From contig MAAF01000011.1 in assembly GCA_002163005.1 (NCBI GenBank), positions 1 through 52,381 on the forward strand: 52,381 nucleotides of DNA, given 5' to 3'. This document shows positions 24,686-34,108 of the stretch, piece by piece. The notes under the pieces are model-generated. The model did not search any database, was not told the origin of the DNA, and was given only the letters and a program-made list of their open reading frames with translations. Position 1 is the stretch's first letter; every line of letters starts with the position of its first letter. This DNA is from Colwellia psychrerythraea. Lineage in GTDB: Bacteria; Pseudomonadota; Gammaproteobacteria; Enterobacterales; Alteromonadaceae. A program made the position numbers and the translations under genes.

Positions 24686-27600
24686 ATGTTTTCACGTTAT
24701 TTTATTGATCGACCTATTTTTGCTTTTGTCATTTCTATTTTTATTGTTTTGGCCGGATTGGCCGCTATGCGCAGTTTATCAATTGCGCAATATCCAGAGA
24801 TGTCACCGCCTGTGGTACAGGTTACGGCAGTATATCCTGGTGCCTCCGCTGAAGTATTAGAACAAACTGTGGCTACCCCTTTAGAAAATGCCATTACTGG
24901 GATTGAAGGCATGATGTATATGTCCTCAACCTCAACCAGTGCAGGGGCAACAACCATCACTGTTACCTTTGAAATAGGTACTGACCCAGATCAAGCTTCA
25001 GTGAATGTTAACAACCGTGTCAAACAAGTAGAAGCCCGTTTACCAGAAGAAACACGCCGTCAAGGCGTTGTGGTTGCTAAAGGTTCATCAAGCTTTTTAC
25101 ATGTGCATGCTTTTTATTCGCCCGATGATAGCCGTGAAGCTTTATGGACTTCTAATTATGTTACCTTAAATATTCTTGATAAAATAAAACGCATACCAGG
25201 CACTACCAGCGTACAAATTTTTGGCGCAAAAGATTATGCCATGCGTATTTGGTTACGCCCTGATGTAATGAGCCAATTAGGTGTAACTGTTGAAGAAATT
25301 AGCAGTGCGGTACGTGAACAAAACTCACAATATGCTGCAGGTAGAATTGGTGCGACACCAACGTCCGCTAGCCCACAATCCTTGGTTTACAGTGTTAAAG
25401 TACAAGGACGATTAACCACTGCAAAAGAATTTGAAGATATCATTATTCGCTCGAATACTGACGGTAGCTCATTACGTTTAAAAGACATTGCACGCGTAGA
25501 ATTAGGCTCAAAAGATTATGACTTTGATGGCCGTATCAACGGTAAAAAGGCGGTATTATTAGGTATATTCTTACAACCTGGTGCTAATGCGCTTGATGTT
25601 GCTGACGAAGTTAATGCAACCATTGACGAATTAAAAACTCGTTTCCCATCGGGACTTGAACATTTACTGCCTTACGATACCACCCGCTTTGTAAAAGTAT
25701 CTATTCGAGAAGTATTAAAAACGCTTGGCGAAGCCATGTTACTGGTATTTTTAGTCGTTTTTATCTTTTTACAAAATTGGCGTGCTACGTTAATTCCTAT
25801 CATGGCCGTGCCAGTTTCTTTGTTAGGCACGTTTGCTGGCCTGTATATTCTCGGTTATTCAATTAATACGCTGACCTTATTTGGTATGGTGTTATCCATT
25901 GGTATTGTTGTTGATGATGCAATCGTTGTACTTGAAAACGTAGAACGCATTATGCATGAAGAAGATGTCTCAGTTCGTGACGCGGCTATCAAAGCGATGA
26001 AAGAAGTAAGTGGCCCAGTGGTTGCCATTGTATTGGTATTATGTTCAGTTTTTGTACCTATCGCCTTTTTAGGTGGCTTAACCGGTGAATTATTCCGACA
26101 ATTTGCTATCACGATATCTATCTCGGTAAGTTTATCAGGCTTGGTGGCCTTAACCATGACACCTGCCTTATGTGTTTTAGTATTAAAACATGAAGACAAA
26201 AAAACAAACTTCTTTTTTAATGGCTTTAATCGATTTTTTGCTAAAGTAACGGGACACTATGTCACGGGTGTAAGCTTCTTTCTTCGCCGTGGTTTATTAG
26301 CCTTGATGCTTGTTATTGGCATGGTCGTGATCACAGCAAATATGTGGTTAAAAACACCCAGTTCTTTAGTACCTGATGAAGACCAAGGTTTTTACATTTC
26401 AGCTGTCTTTTTACCTGATGGCGCGTCATTGCAAAGAACTAAAAAAGTAGTAGAAGAAGTAATTGCAGCGGTAAAATCAAATCCAGCGAATGAAAATGTT
26501 GTTTCTTTTACTGGCTTCGACTTTCTTGGCGGTGGTTATAAAAACAATGCCGCTACTCTGTTTGTCACGCAAAAACATTGGGATGATAGAGAAGTAAGTA
26601 CTCAGCAATTGGTCGGTGAGTTATTCATGAAAACCGCTAATATTAAAGAAGCCTTAGTCTTAGCCTTTAATCCACCAGCGATACCCGGCCTAGGAAGTAC
26701 AGGCGGCTTTGAATTTTATCTACAAAACCGTGGTGACGGTGGTGTAGATAAATTAAAACAAAGCATGCAAGCAATGATGGGCGCTGCTCAGCAGAGTCCT
26801 ATACTTGCCGGAGTGCAAACATTATGGCGCTCAGACTCACCACAATTGACTGTAGAAATAGATCGTGAACAAGCGCGCGCTATGGATATTCCTATCAACA
26901 ATGCTTTTAATGCCTTGGCTGGGACCATGGGGACTTATTATCTAAATGACTTCAATAAATTCGGTCGAACATGGCAGGTACTCATGTCGGCAGAGCCTGA
27001 GTTTAGAATGAGTCCTAAAGATATCTCGCGTATTTATGTCAAAAGTAATGGCGGTGAAATGATACCTATCTCTGCCTTTGCCGAAATTAATTACAGCAGT
27101 GGCCCTGATAGTTTAGACAGATACAATAACCTGTCTGCGGTAAAGTTATTGGGTAGTGCGGCGCCAGGGTATAGCTCTGGCCAAGCAATCGCCGAAATCG
27201 AACGAATTGCCAAGGAAGTCTTACCGTCAGACATGAGTTATGAATGGACAGGAACGGCTTATCAAGAAAAAAGAAGTTCTGGCTCTACCGCGATTGCATT
27301 AGGTATGGCTGTAATTATGGTATTTTTGATTCTAGCGGCCTTGTATGAACGTTGGTCTCTGCCACTATCAGTACTGTTAGCTTTACCTTTTGGTATTTTT
27401 GGTGCCTTAGTTTCTGTTTGGATTGCCGGCATGACCAGTGATGTGTACTTTCAAATTGGCTTAGTCACCTTACTTGGTTTAGCCAGTAAAAATGCTATTT
27501 TGATTGTTGAATATGCCTTAATGAAAAAACAAGAAGGTTGGACAACGGGCGCCGCTGCATTAGAAGCCGCTCGATTGCGATTCAGACCAATTATCATGAC

Positions 27601-27844
27601 ATCGCTTGCCTTTATTTTAGGTGTAGTTCCCTTAGCATTAAGTTCAGGTGCCGGTGCAGGTGCTCGCCATAGTGTTGGAACTGGTGTTATGGGGGGCATG
27701 ATTGCAGCAACATTTTTAGCAATATTCTTTGTACCACTGTTCTTTTATTGGTTAACCGAACGTAAGATATCTGAAAAAAGGAAACAGCAAGCCATTACTG
27801 ATGAAATAACTCAGCACCATGAACATGAGCTAAATTCTAAGTAA
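24686..27844 (+). CDS. RND multidrug efflux transporter (AcrB/MexB/HAE1 type)
   Basis: 1052 residues, the standard HAE1-RND length, with 12 membrane helices and two large periplasmic loops. MFSRYFIDRPIFAFVISIFIVLAG is the canonical N-terminus. The proton-relay Asp pair is present at about 410-411 in GIVVDDAIVVLENVERIM, and TM10 carries GLASKNAILIVEYA with its Lys. It would export drugs, bile-like amphiphiles or solvents as a trimer driven by the proton gradient. Paired with the lipoprotein adaptor and divergent TetR repressor. A strong terminator follows 58 bp downstream. Confidence 0.95.
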   Translation: MFSRYFIDRPIFAFVISIFIVLAGLAAMRSLSIAQYPEMSPPVVQVTAVYPGASAEVLEQTVATPLENAITGIEGMMYMSSTSTSAGATTITVTFEIGTDPDQASVNVNNRVKQVEARLPEETRRQGVVVAKGSSSFLHVHAFYSPDDSREALWTSNYVTLNILDKIKRIPGTTSVQIFGAKDYAMRIWLRPDVMSQLGVTVEEISSAVREQNSQYAAGRIGATPTSASPQSLVYSVKVQGRLTTAKEFEDIIIRSNTDGSSLRLKDIARVELGSKDYDFDGRINGKKAVLLGIFLQPGANALDVADEVNATIDELKTRFPSGLEHLLPYDTTRFVKVSIREVLKTLGEAMLLVFLVVFIFLQNWRATLIPIMAVPVSLLGTFAGLYILGYSINTLTLFGMVLSIGIVVDDAIVVLENVERIMHEEDVSVRDAAIKAMKEVSGPVVAIVLVLCSVFVPIAFLGGLTGELFRQFAITISISVSLSGLVALTMTPALCVLVLKHEDKKTNFFFNGFNRFFAKVTGHYVTGVSFFLRRGLLALMLVIGMVVITANMWLKTPSSLVPDEDQGFYISAVFLPDGASLQRTKKVVEEVIAAVKSNPANENVVSFTGFDFLGGGYKNNAATLFVTQKHWDDREVSTQQLVGELFMKTANIKEALVLAFNPPAIPGLGSTGGFEFYLQNRGDGGVDKLKQSMQAMMGAAQQSPILAGVQTLWRSDSPQLTVEIDREQARAMDIPINNAFNALAGTMGTYYLNDFNKFGRTWQVLMSAEPEFRMSPKDISRIYVKSNGGEMIPISAFAEINYSSGPDSLDRYNNLSAVKLLGSAAPGYSSGQAIAEIERIAKEVLPSDMSYEWTGTAYQEKRSSGSTAIALGMAVIMVFLILAALYERWSLPLSVLLALPFGIFGALVSVWIAGMTSDVYFQIGLVTLLGLASKNAILIVEYALMKKQEGWTTGAAALEAARLRFRPIIMTSLAFILGVVPLALSSGAGAGARHSVGTGVMGGMIAATFLAIFFVPLFFYWLTERKISEKRKQQAITDEITQHHEHELNSK

Positions 27845-27901
27845 TAGTTTTTCGACCTGAAATAGCGCTAAGATTAGTGAACAGGCTGAAGTTACCGACA
27901 A

Positions 27902-27937
27902 AAAAAGCCCGAAATCCTTAAGGATTTCGGGCTTTTT
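27902..27937 (+). terminator. Terminator of the RND operon
   Basis: A perfect palindrome, AAAAAGCCCGAAATCC TTAA GGATTTCGGGCTTTTT; strong GC stem with T-run, bidirectional. Confidence 0.92.
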
Positions 27938-27945
27938 ATTGACCA

Positions 27946-28104
27946 ATACCAATTCCATTAAATTATTGCCCACTTGTGTTGGTTAAAATACTCCAAGGCG
28001 GCGTTGCTCTCAATCCCAATAGCCAGCTATTGGTCAATCAAGCGCCTACCCTTGAAAAATTTTCCCTACACACAACAAGATCACAAACTTAATAGAATTG
28101 GTAT
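27946..28104. repeat. Structured repeat D, 159 bp, ATACCAATT-ended
   Basis: The left end, ATACCAATTCCATTAAATT, matches the complement of the right end at 17 of 19 positions. The core carries CCAATAGC-CA-GCTATTGG nested inside GGCG...GCGCC, a tight hairpin. Element E at 41426-41584 has the same length, the same core at the same offset (64 bases) and the same end type. No coding capacity. MITE-like or intergenic RNA-structured repeat. Confidence 0.8.
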
Positions 28105-28112
28105 AACTACAT

Positions 28113-30338
28113 TTATTTAAATGCTGCTAATACCTCATTAAAGCATTTCGAAGGTCGCATTATCTCAATAACCTTTTTAGTATCCGCTTTGTAATAACCA
28201 CCGATATCAACGGAGTGCCATTGATCTGTTGTTAAGTCACTGACAATAGTCGATTCATTTTCGGTTAATGATTGAGCCAATGGCGCAAAGTGATGTTGAA
28301 GTTCAGTATCTTCAGTTTGCTCAGCTAACGCTTTTGCCCAATAAAGTGCTAGGTAAAAATGACTGCCACGATTATCAAGCTCTCCAGTTTTACGAGACGG
28401 AGATTTGCCATTTTCCAATAACTCAGCCGTTGCTTGATCTAACGTTTTTGCCAGCAGTTTTGCTTTAGCGCTGTTTTGTTTGATACCTAAATCTTCAAGA
28501 GAAGCACTTATCGCTAAGAATTCACCAAGAGAGTCCCAACGTAAATGATTTTCCTCTATTAGCTGCTTAACATGCTTAGGTGCTGATCCGCCTGCCCCTG
28601 TTTCAAATAAACCGCCACCCGCCATTAATGGCACTATAGATAACATTTTGGCACTAGTGCCTAATTCTAAAATAGGAAATAAATCAGTTAAATAATCGCG
28701 TAGAATATTCCCAGTTACAGAAATAGTATCACCACCGCGTAAAATACGTTCTAGCGTATAACGCATCGCTCTAGTTTGTGACATTATTTGAATATCTAAT
28801 CCAGTTAAATCGTGATCTTTCAGGTATAGATTAACTTTTTTAATTAATTCAGCTTCATGCGGACGGAATTCGTCTAACCAGAACACTGCGGGAGTATCAG
28901 ACAGCTTTGCACGGTTAACCGCTAGTTTTACCCAATCTTGTATTGGTGCATCTTTGACTTGACACATCCGCCAAATATCACCTTCTTCCACATCCATTGT
29001 TAATAAAGTTTTCCCTTCATCATCAACAATGCGAATACAGCCATCACCTTGTGCTTCAAAAGTTTTATCATGTGAACCATACTCTTCTGCTTTTTGAGCC
29101 ATTAATCCGACATTTGGCACTGTTCCCATGGTTGTAGGATCAAATGCGCCGTGAGTTTTACAAAAGTTAATGATTTCCTGGTAAATTCTTGCAAAGGTAC
29201 TTTCAGGCATAACCGCCTTAGTGTCTTTCAATTTACCATCAGGCCCCCACATTTTTCCGCCGGCTCTAATCATGGCAGGCATAGAGGCATCAACAATAAC
29301 CTCATTTGGGGTATGTAAGTTTGAAATACCTTTAGCCGAGTCGACCATTGCTAATTCAGGACGTGTTTCATAACAGGCATGTAAGTCTGCCAATATTTCT
29401 TCACGCCAAGATTCAGGCAGTTGTTTAATTTTCTCAAAAATACTGCTGACACCATCATTGGCATTAACACCTAGTTTTTCAAAAGTTTCAGCGTGCTTAG
29501 CAAACAAATCTTTATAGTAAACTTTAACTGCGTGGCCAAAAACAATGGGATGCGATACTTTCATCATGGTGGCTTTGACATGGAAGGAAAACATCACCCC
29601 AGTTTCTCTCGCATCTTCCATTTCTTCTTCTAAATATTCACAAAGGGCCTTTTTACTCATAAACATACTGTCAATGATTTCACCTGCCTGAAGTGAGGTT
29701 TTTTCTTTTAATACGGTTATGGCACCATCTTCTTTAGCGACAAATTCAATTTTCACATCACATGCTTTATCCATAGTCATACATTTTTCACTGGCATAAA
29801 AATCGCCTGTATCCATGTGTGAAACGTGAGTTCTTGATGCTTGGCTCCACTTACCCATGGAATGTGGATTTTTTCTGGCAAAAGCTTTCACTGAAGGTGG
29901 AGCACGGCGGTCAGAGTTACCCTCACGAAGTACTGGGTTTACCGCACTACCTAAAGTTTGTGAATATCTTGTTTCGTTTTCTCTATCTTCATCTGTTTTT
30001 GGCGCTTCTGGATAATCAGGAATAGCATAACCTTGTGCTTGTAATTCATTAATAGCGTCTTTTAGTTGAGGAATTGAAGCACTGATATTAGGTAATTTGA
30101 TGATATTAGTGTCAGGGTGCTGAGTTAAGGCTCCTAGCTCAGCTAATGTATCAGGTACTTGTTGATCTGCGGGTAATTTATCGGAAAAGGCAGATAAAAT
30201 CCTGGAGGCAAGAGATATATCTTTTAATTCAATATCTATGTCTGCTGATGCTGCAAAAGTTTTGATAATCGGCAGTAACGAGCAGGTCGCTAGCAGCGGT
30301 GCTTCATCGGTATAGGTGTAAATTATTTTTGAACTCAT
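28113..30338 (-). CDS. icd: NADP-dependent isocitrate dehydrogenase, monomeric type
   Basis: 741 residues from [14 protein letters not shown], the standard length of monomeric IDH. That start has AAAGGA upstream; an in-frame ATG 78 bp earlier encodes a non-homologous extension and is unlikely. It converts isocitrate to 2-oxoglutarate with NADP in the TCA cycle. The substrate-binding stretch [16 protein letters not shown] and downstream [48 protein letters not shown] and [16 protein letters not shown] are family signatures. Colwellia species are known to use a cold-adapted monomeric IDH (IDH-II). Single-gene unit. Confidence 0.95.
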   Translation of the reverse strand: MSSKIIYTYTDEAPLLATCSLLPIIKTFAASADIDIELKDISLASRILSAFSDKLPADQQVPDTLAELGALTQHPDTNIIKLPNISASIPQLKDAINELQAQGYAIPDYPEAPKTDEDRENETRYSQTLGSAVNPVLREGNSDRRAPPSVKAFARKNPHSMGKWSQASRTHVSHMDTGDFYASEKCMTMDKACDVKIEFVAKEDGAITVLKEKTSLQAGEIIDSMFMSKKALCEYLEEEMEDARETGVMFSFHVKATMMKVSHPIVFGHAVKVYYKDLFAKHAETFEKLGVNANDGVSSIFEKIKQLPESWREEILADLHACYETRPELAMVDSAKGISNLHTPNEVIVDASMPAMIRAGGKMWGPDGKLKDTKAVMPESTFARIYQEIINFCKTHGAFDPTTMGTVPNVGLMAQKAEEYGSHDKTFEAQGDGCIRIVDDEGKTLLTMDVEEGDIWRMCQVKDAPIQDWVKLAVNRAKLSDTPAVFWLDEFRPHEAELIKKVNLYLKDHDLTGLDIQIMSQTRAMRYTLERILRGGDTISVTGNILRDYLTDLFPILELGTSAKMLSIVPLMAGGGLFETGAGGSAPKHVKQLIEENHLRWDSLGEFLAISASLEDLGIKQNSAKAKLLAKTLDQATAELLENGKSPSRKTGELDNRGSHFYLALYWAKALAEQTEDTELQHHFAPLAQSLTENESTIVSDLTTDQWHSVDIGGYYKADTKKVIEIMRPSKCFNEVLAAFK

Positions 30339-30982
30339 ATTTGTAGCATCCTTTTTATTTAAATTAATTTCAACCGCAACAGTGTTATAACCTACGAGAA
30401 AATAATGCTTTTCCAAACAATCAGAAAAGGCCCATTATGATAAAGCTAGGCTAAACTTTTACTCTAGAAAAACGTTATAAGAAAATATATTTATAGAAAA
30501 TTTATTAAAAATCAATTTGAGGAAATGAGTGTCGCTTAAATCTCGTTTTAGCCTGATTTGTTAGCGCACAACAATGTTAAGAGAAAGTTATAACCTCAAT
30601 GTACTATTGTATCGAGTAACGTCACCTGTTCAAATTAGACAAAAGTCCATTTTTTGTACTATTTTCTTTCTCGAAGTTGGTTCAGTGAAGGTTATATTCG
30701 TTGAGCAAGTACACGCTGAGGTTTCATCAATAGATAGCACAATAGATGTATGGTTACGTATAATTGCGAGGGCGCAAACGCTAATCGGTAATTTGTAGAG
30801 AGTAATCTGAGAAGGTAGTGTTGCTATTAGGCTTTAACATTGCACCTGCTAGCTACCAATAAAGTCCTTTAAATAGTCTTAAAATTAAGTGATGCAAACG
30901 TCAAATAGAGGCTAAACAGTTATTATCCTGTAGTCTGTTTTTAAGGTTATACCTCTAATTATTTACCTTTCGTTTAGAGCGT
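30339..30982. other. Intergenic region between icd and the EAL-HDOD gene
   Basis: 644 bp that must hold the icd promoter near 30350-30450. A plus-strand open frame of 74 codons at 30574-30798 has no binding site and no recognisable features. I see no structured RNA or repeat. Confidence 0.4.
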
Positions 30983-32218
30983 TTATAAGTGATCAATAGT
31001 CAAGCTTTGACACCATTCGCTAGCTTTTAAAAACTCTTCTTGTACCAGTGTTTGGTCTAGTGAGTATCGCTGTAAGCACTCACTTAAATTGCCATTCGTT
31101 GTTAAATCTTCATGACCCAATATATAACTAGTCGTTAGATCCAGTAATTGACCAAGTAATCCTGCGTGTTTAACTAACGCACTCTCAATTGGCTGTGCTA
31201 ATGGCATTGTTTTAACTATTTCAGCCATAGGCATTGAAAGCATCACTTCAACACAGCTAAGCAATCCGGTAATAAAGGCAAAGTCACTCACTGATTTAAA
31301 GATAGCTTTATCACTTAAAGCAAACATCATTTTACCTGTGATAAGTGCTTGTTTACACACTTCATCTGTCGCTTTAGAAGTTAAGTTAGATAAGGCTAAA
31401 ATAGAAACAAACTGCCTTAATTTATCTTCACCTAAATATGCTGCGGCTTGTTTTAACGAGGTTATTTCTACCCTAGCTCCCGTGGCTACATTGTTAACCA
31501 TCTTTAACAAACCCACTGTTAAATTGACATCATGACTTATTATTTCAGCCACCGTTTCATAATTGAGCGGGTAATTAAATGTTTCACTTAATAGTTGCAG
31601 CATCTGTGTTTTTATTGGTGCGAGTGCTTGGCCTTCTATGATTTCAGGCTGATGGTAAAAATAGCCTTGAAAATAGTTAAATCCAACTTCTACCAGTGTT
31701 TGTTTTTGATTTTTTGTTTCTACTTTTTCAGCAGCTATAGCAACGTTAAAAAGTTTCATTCGAGTGACAGCAGGAAATAAACGCTTGGTGTTTATTTTTC
31801 CAATATCGACTTTCACTATATCAATGTAAGGAAATAACACATCCCAATGCGGCGCTAAATCGTACTCTGTTAACGCAATTTTATAACCTTCATTGTAATA
31901 AAACTTTATGATTTTTAACAATTTTTTGGTAGGTTTTTCATGTCCTACCAATTCAATGACGATGGTGTCTTTATCAAACATTAATGGAAATTTATGAATT
32001 AATGAGTGTTCAGTGAAATTAATAAAAGCTAATTTACCCATACTAATTTTTTGAATATCACCATGAATATGGTTTTGAATAATTAACTTTGAGCTCGCAA
32101 CATCATGCTCAATTTCAGGAAATTTATTATCAAGACTATCCCTGAATAGTAATTCATAGCCAATGGTTTCAAGTTTTTCATTTAAAATAGCTTGTCTAGC
32201 TATATAAGTATTTTTCAT
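30983..32218 (-). CDS. EAL-HDOD signalling protein with degenerate EAL domain
   Basis: 411 residues of the YuxH/CdgJ type. The N-terminal EAL domain, about 1-200, keeps ELLFRD, FINFTE, IVIELVG, AEKVET and the final FNYFQGYF. The DDFGTG metal motif, however, reads TEYDLA, so phosphodiesterase activity on c-di-GMP is unlikely. The HDOD domain at about 200-400 (ISHDVNLTVGLLKMVNNVA, SLKQAAAYLGEDKLRQFVSILALS) is an HD-like fold used for protein contacts. Homologues such as Vibrio CdgJ affect motility and biofilm. It appears to be a single-gene unit and its partners are unknown. Confidence 0.88.
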   Translation of the reverse strand: MKNTYIARQAILNEKLETIGYELLFRDSLDNKFPEIEHDVASSKLIIQNHIHGDIQKISMGKLAFINFTEHSLIHKFPLMFDKDTIVIELVGHEKPTKKLLKIIKFYYNEGYKIALTEYDLAPHWDVLFPYIDIVKVDIGKINTKRLFPAVTRMKLFNVAIAAEKVETKNQKQTLVEVGFNYFQGYFYHQPEIIEGQALAPIKTQMLQLLSETFNYPLNYETVAEIISHDVNLTVGLLKMVNNVATGARVEITSLKQAAAYLGEDKLRQFVSILALSNLTSKATDEVCKQALITGKMMFALSDKAIFKSVSDFAFITGLLSCVEVMLSMPMAEIVKTMPLAQPIESALVKHAGLLGQLLDLTTSYILGHEDLTTNGNLSECLQRYSLDQTLVQEEFLKASEWCQSLTIDHL

Positions 32219-32612
32219 TATTGTTTTGATTTTGATAAATTACTTTGTAGCCAGATTATCATTATCGAGTAAAAAAGCTAGCGCAATTTACCCTAACCAT
32301 CTTGTAGTTAACTATAGTCTGAATATATGCCAATACTTATTTACATTCACTCTTTGATTTAGCAATAAGAAATATTCAGGTAATAAATGAAGTATAGTAA
32401 TTCTTGACGATTGACAGCGAATAGAATTCTTCAATTAACCTATTTATCTAAGTACTCAGACAATAATAATCTCCCTTTATTAAATAATAAATTTCAATAT
32501 TTACGCCCTAGAGCCCCTCCTTTTTCCATCATCTAAATTTCACAACTATAATTACATCAATTGAGTATCGTTATTCGATGTAATGTCACCAATTTTTCGT
32601 GGAGATTTACTT
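32219..32612. other. Divergent promoter region, EAL-HDOD / HPF-like pseudogene
   Basis: 394 bp of AT-rich DNA between divergent genes. No gene, repeat or RNA structure recognised. GGAG at 32601 is the ribosome binding site for the next frame. Confidence 0.4.
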
Positions 32613-32927
32613 ATGATGGTTACCACCACTTTTCGTCATAAAACTCAGGATTATCAATTGAAATCCTATGTTAATAAAATTGTAGAAAACCTTAGTTTTT
32701 ATACTGATTTGATTAATTGTATATAAGTAATGTTTGAGGGTGATAGCTGTAGAAAGGGCAATGCTAAATATGGCTGCCATATATCACTACACTTACTTAG
32801 CAAAAAAAACATCGATATAAAAGTAATTTCTAGCTATGCAATAGATGCCTTCGATCTGGCATTTAATCAGTTAAGCAACAGGTTAAAAAATTCAATCCGG
32901 CATAAAAAAATCGCTGTCCATTCATAG
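32613..32927 (+). pseudogene. HPF/RaiA-like (S30AE) ribosome-hibernation gene split by an in-frame TAA
   Basis: Two halves lie in the same reading frame: codons from 32613 (FRHKTQDYQLKSYVNKIVENLSFYTDLINCI) reach TAA at 32724-32726, and the frame continues with VMFEGDSC, GNAKYGCHISLHLLSKKNIDIKVIS and YAIDAFDLAFNQLSNRLKNSI. Together they give the S30AE order of helix, FYD-I--V-V, beta hairpin and a final AID-A-D-L-RQL helix seen in E. coli HPF. The stop sits where HPF has Tyr in INQVYVV, so a single base change from a Tyr codon would explain it. GGAG with good spacing precedes the start. Total 104 codons, the normal HPF length. A CBS gene follows 48 bp downstream. Confidence 0.72.
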
Positions 32928-32975
32928 GTGCTTTTTAGTTCAAACAGATGAGCTTTATTATTATCAGAGGTTATT

Positions 32976-33536
32976 ATGAAAAAATTACAATTATTTGATT
33001 TAGATTCAATAGACAACATTATCTCACCAGAAGATTTTAATCAGACTTCTTTAATGTCCCCAGCAACAGATATTTTTACTGACTTTAAAAAGCATAAGGC
33101 ATTAATTATTGAAGATGAAACCCCTGCTGTTGAAGCTTTAAAACTGATGGTAAAGACTCACGTGCGAATGAAAATTGTGATGTCAAAAGACAATGATTTT
33201 ATGGGGATCATTAGTACTAAGGAATTAACAGAGCAAAACATAGTTACAGCAGTCGCTAAAGGAAGTGAGCGACATGAAGTATTGGTGAGTGACTTAATGT
33301 TATTAAGGGGTTCACTAAATGCATTTGATTTTAACGAATTAGAAACCGCTACGGTTAATGATGTTGTTAGTGCTTTAGAGAATTATGGATTACGCCACTG
33401 CTTAGTATTAGATAGAGAGCATCATCACATTCGAGGTGTGATCTCCTCCAGTGACATTGCGAGAAAGTTACATTTACCTATTGATATATATGCAAAAATT
33501 TCATTTAGCCACGTTTTTAAAGCTATCCATGGATAG
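32976..33536 (+). CDS. Tandem CBS-domain protein
   Basis: 186 residues. After a polar N-terminus come two CBS motifs: about 42-88 (LIIEDETPAVEALKLMVKTHVRMKIVMSKDNDFMGIISTKELTE) and about 96-170 (VSDLMLLRG, TVNDVVSALENYGLRHCLVLDREHHHIRGVISSSDIARKL). CBS pairs bind adenine nucleotides and sense energy status. No membrane segment and no fused catalytic domain. It sits directly downstream of the HPF-like pseudogene, which suggests a stress/energy-linked ribosome hibernation pair in the ancestor; this is inference. AGAGG lies upstream of the ATG. Confidence 0.85.
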   Translation: MKKLQLFDLDSIDNIISPEDFNQTSLMSPATDIFTDFKKHKALIIEDETPAVEALKLMVKTHVRMKIVMSKDNDFMGIISTKELTEQNIVTAVAKGSERHEVLVSDLMLLRGSLNAFDFNELETATVNDVVSALENYGLRHCLVLDREHHHIRGVISSSDIARKLHLPIDIYAKISFSHVFKAIHG

Positions 33537-33586
33537 CTACTATTTAACCTGATTTATTAGATCCCTTCCTACACGGCACATATTTA

Positions 33587-33628
33587 CCATGATTTACTAG
33601 CAATAATTATTTTACTCGTAAATCATGG
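33587..33628. repeat. Inverted repeat after the CBS gene
   Basis: CCATGATTTAC at 33587-33597 and GTAAATCATGG at 33618-33628 are perfect complements with a 20-base spacer, 50 bp after the stop codon. There is no T-run. It may be a transcript-end hairpin or a repeat end. Confidence 0.5.
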
Positions 33629-33805
33629 CTGCCATATATTATGATCTGCCATACTCCAAGTAGTTTATTAATTACTCATAATCATCTTCACAGGCCGTTA
33701 TTGTTACCCATTCATGAATTTTGTCCATTAGCCGTATTTGAATATCCCAATATGGATAACCTTGATATGGTGAGTTATAAATTATAAAAATAGTATTAGG
33801 AAAAT

Positions 33806-33910
33806 TATGATGTCTCTGAAGAAAGCATTCAACTGTTCAAGAAAACAGGCGCTCACTTAGTGCCTACATTGATGGCTGGCGATACCGTGGTAGCTTTAGC
33901 TAAAAATACT
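33806..33910 (+). pseudogene. Amidohydrolase remnant, truncated at a repeat element
   Basis: An open 35-codon stretch reads YDVSEESIQLFKKTGAHLVP then TLMAGDTVVALAKNT. This matches the segment of imidazolonepropionase-like/Xaa-Pro dipeptidase-type amidohydrolases in which a helix is followed by VPTLxAG. A stop codon lies just upstream and there is no start. The homology ends within a few bases of the ATACCAATTCC end of repeat F (33912). It appears to be a fragment left by deletion or insertion. Confidence 0.55.
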
Positions 33911-33911
33911 A

Positions 33912-34077
33912 ATACCAATTCCAATTCCATTAAATTTATTCCCACCTCAGAGCTATGTCAAAGAAGCTATAACAAATAAAATTTGTGCTGGTATAGTCAT
34001 TCTATATCTAACAAATTTGTGCAGTTATTGCTTTTATGACAAGCTCTAAGTGGTCACTTCTTTATACGGAATGGTAT
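33912..34077. repeat. Structured repeat F, about 166 bp
   Basis: It starts ATACCAATTCC and ends GGAATGGTAT, imperfect inverted ends. Inside, AGAGCTATGTCA...AAGC-ATAAC near 33950 pairs imperfectly with GTTAT-GC...TGACAAGCTCT near 34025-34046, giving one long hairpin. It differs in core from elements D and E, so it is a third type. It abuts the amidohydrolase remnant and lies downstream of oxyR. Confidence 0.6.
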
Positions 34078-34108
34078 AACAATAGCGCGAAACTAAAACA
34101 TTCAAGAC

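Noticed and set aside
30574..30798. 74-codon open frame upstream of icd
   Set aside because: No binding site and no protein-like features; the region is more likely promoter and spacer.
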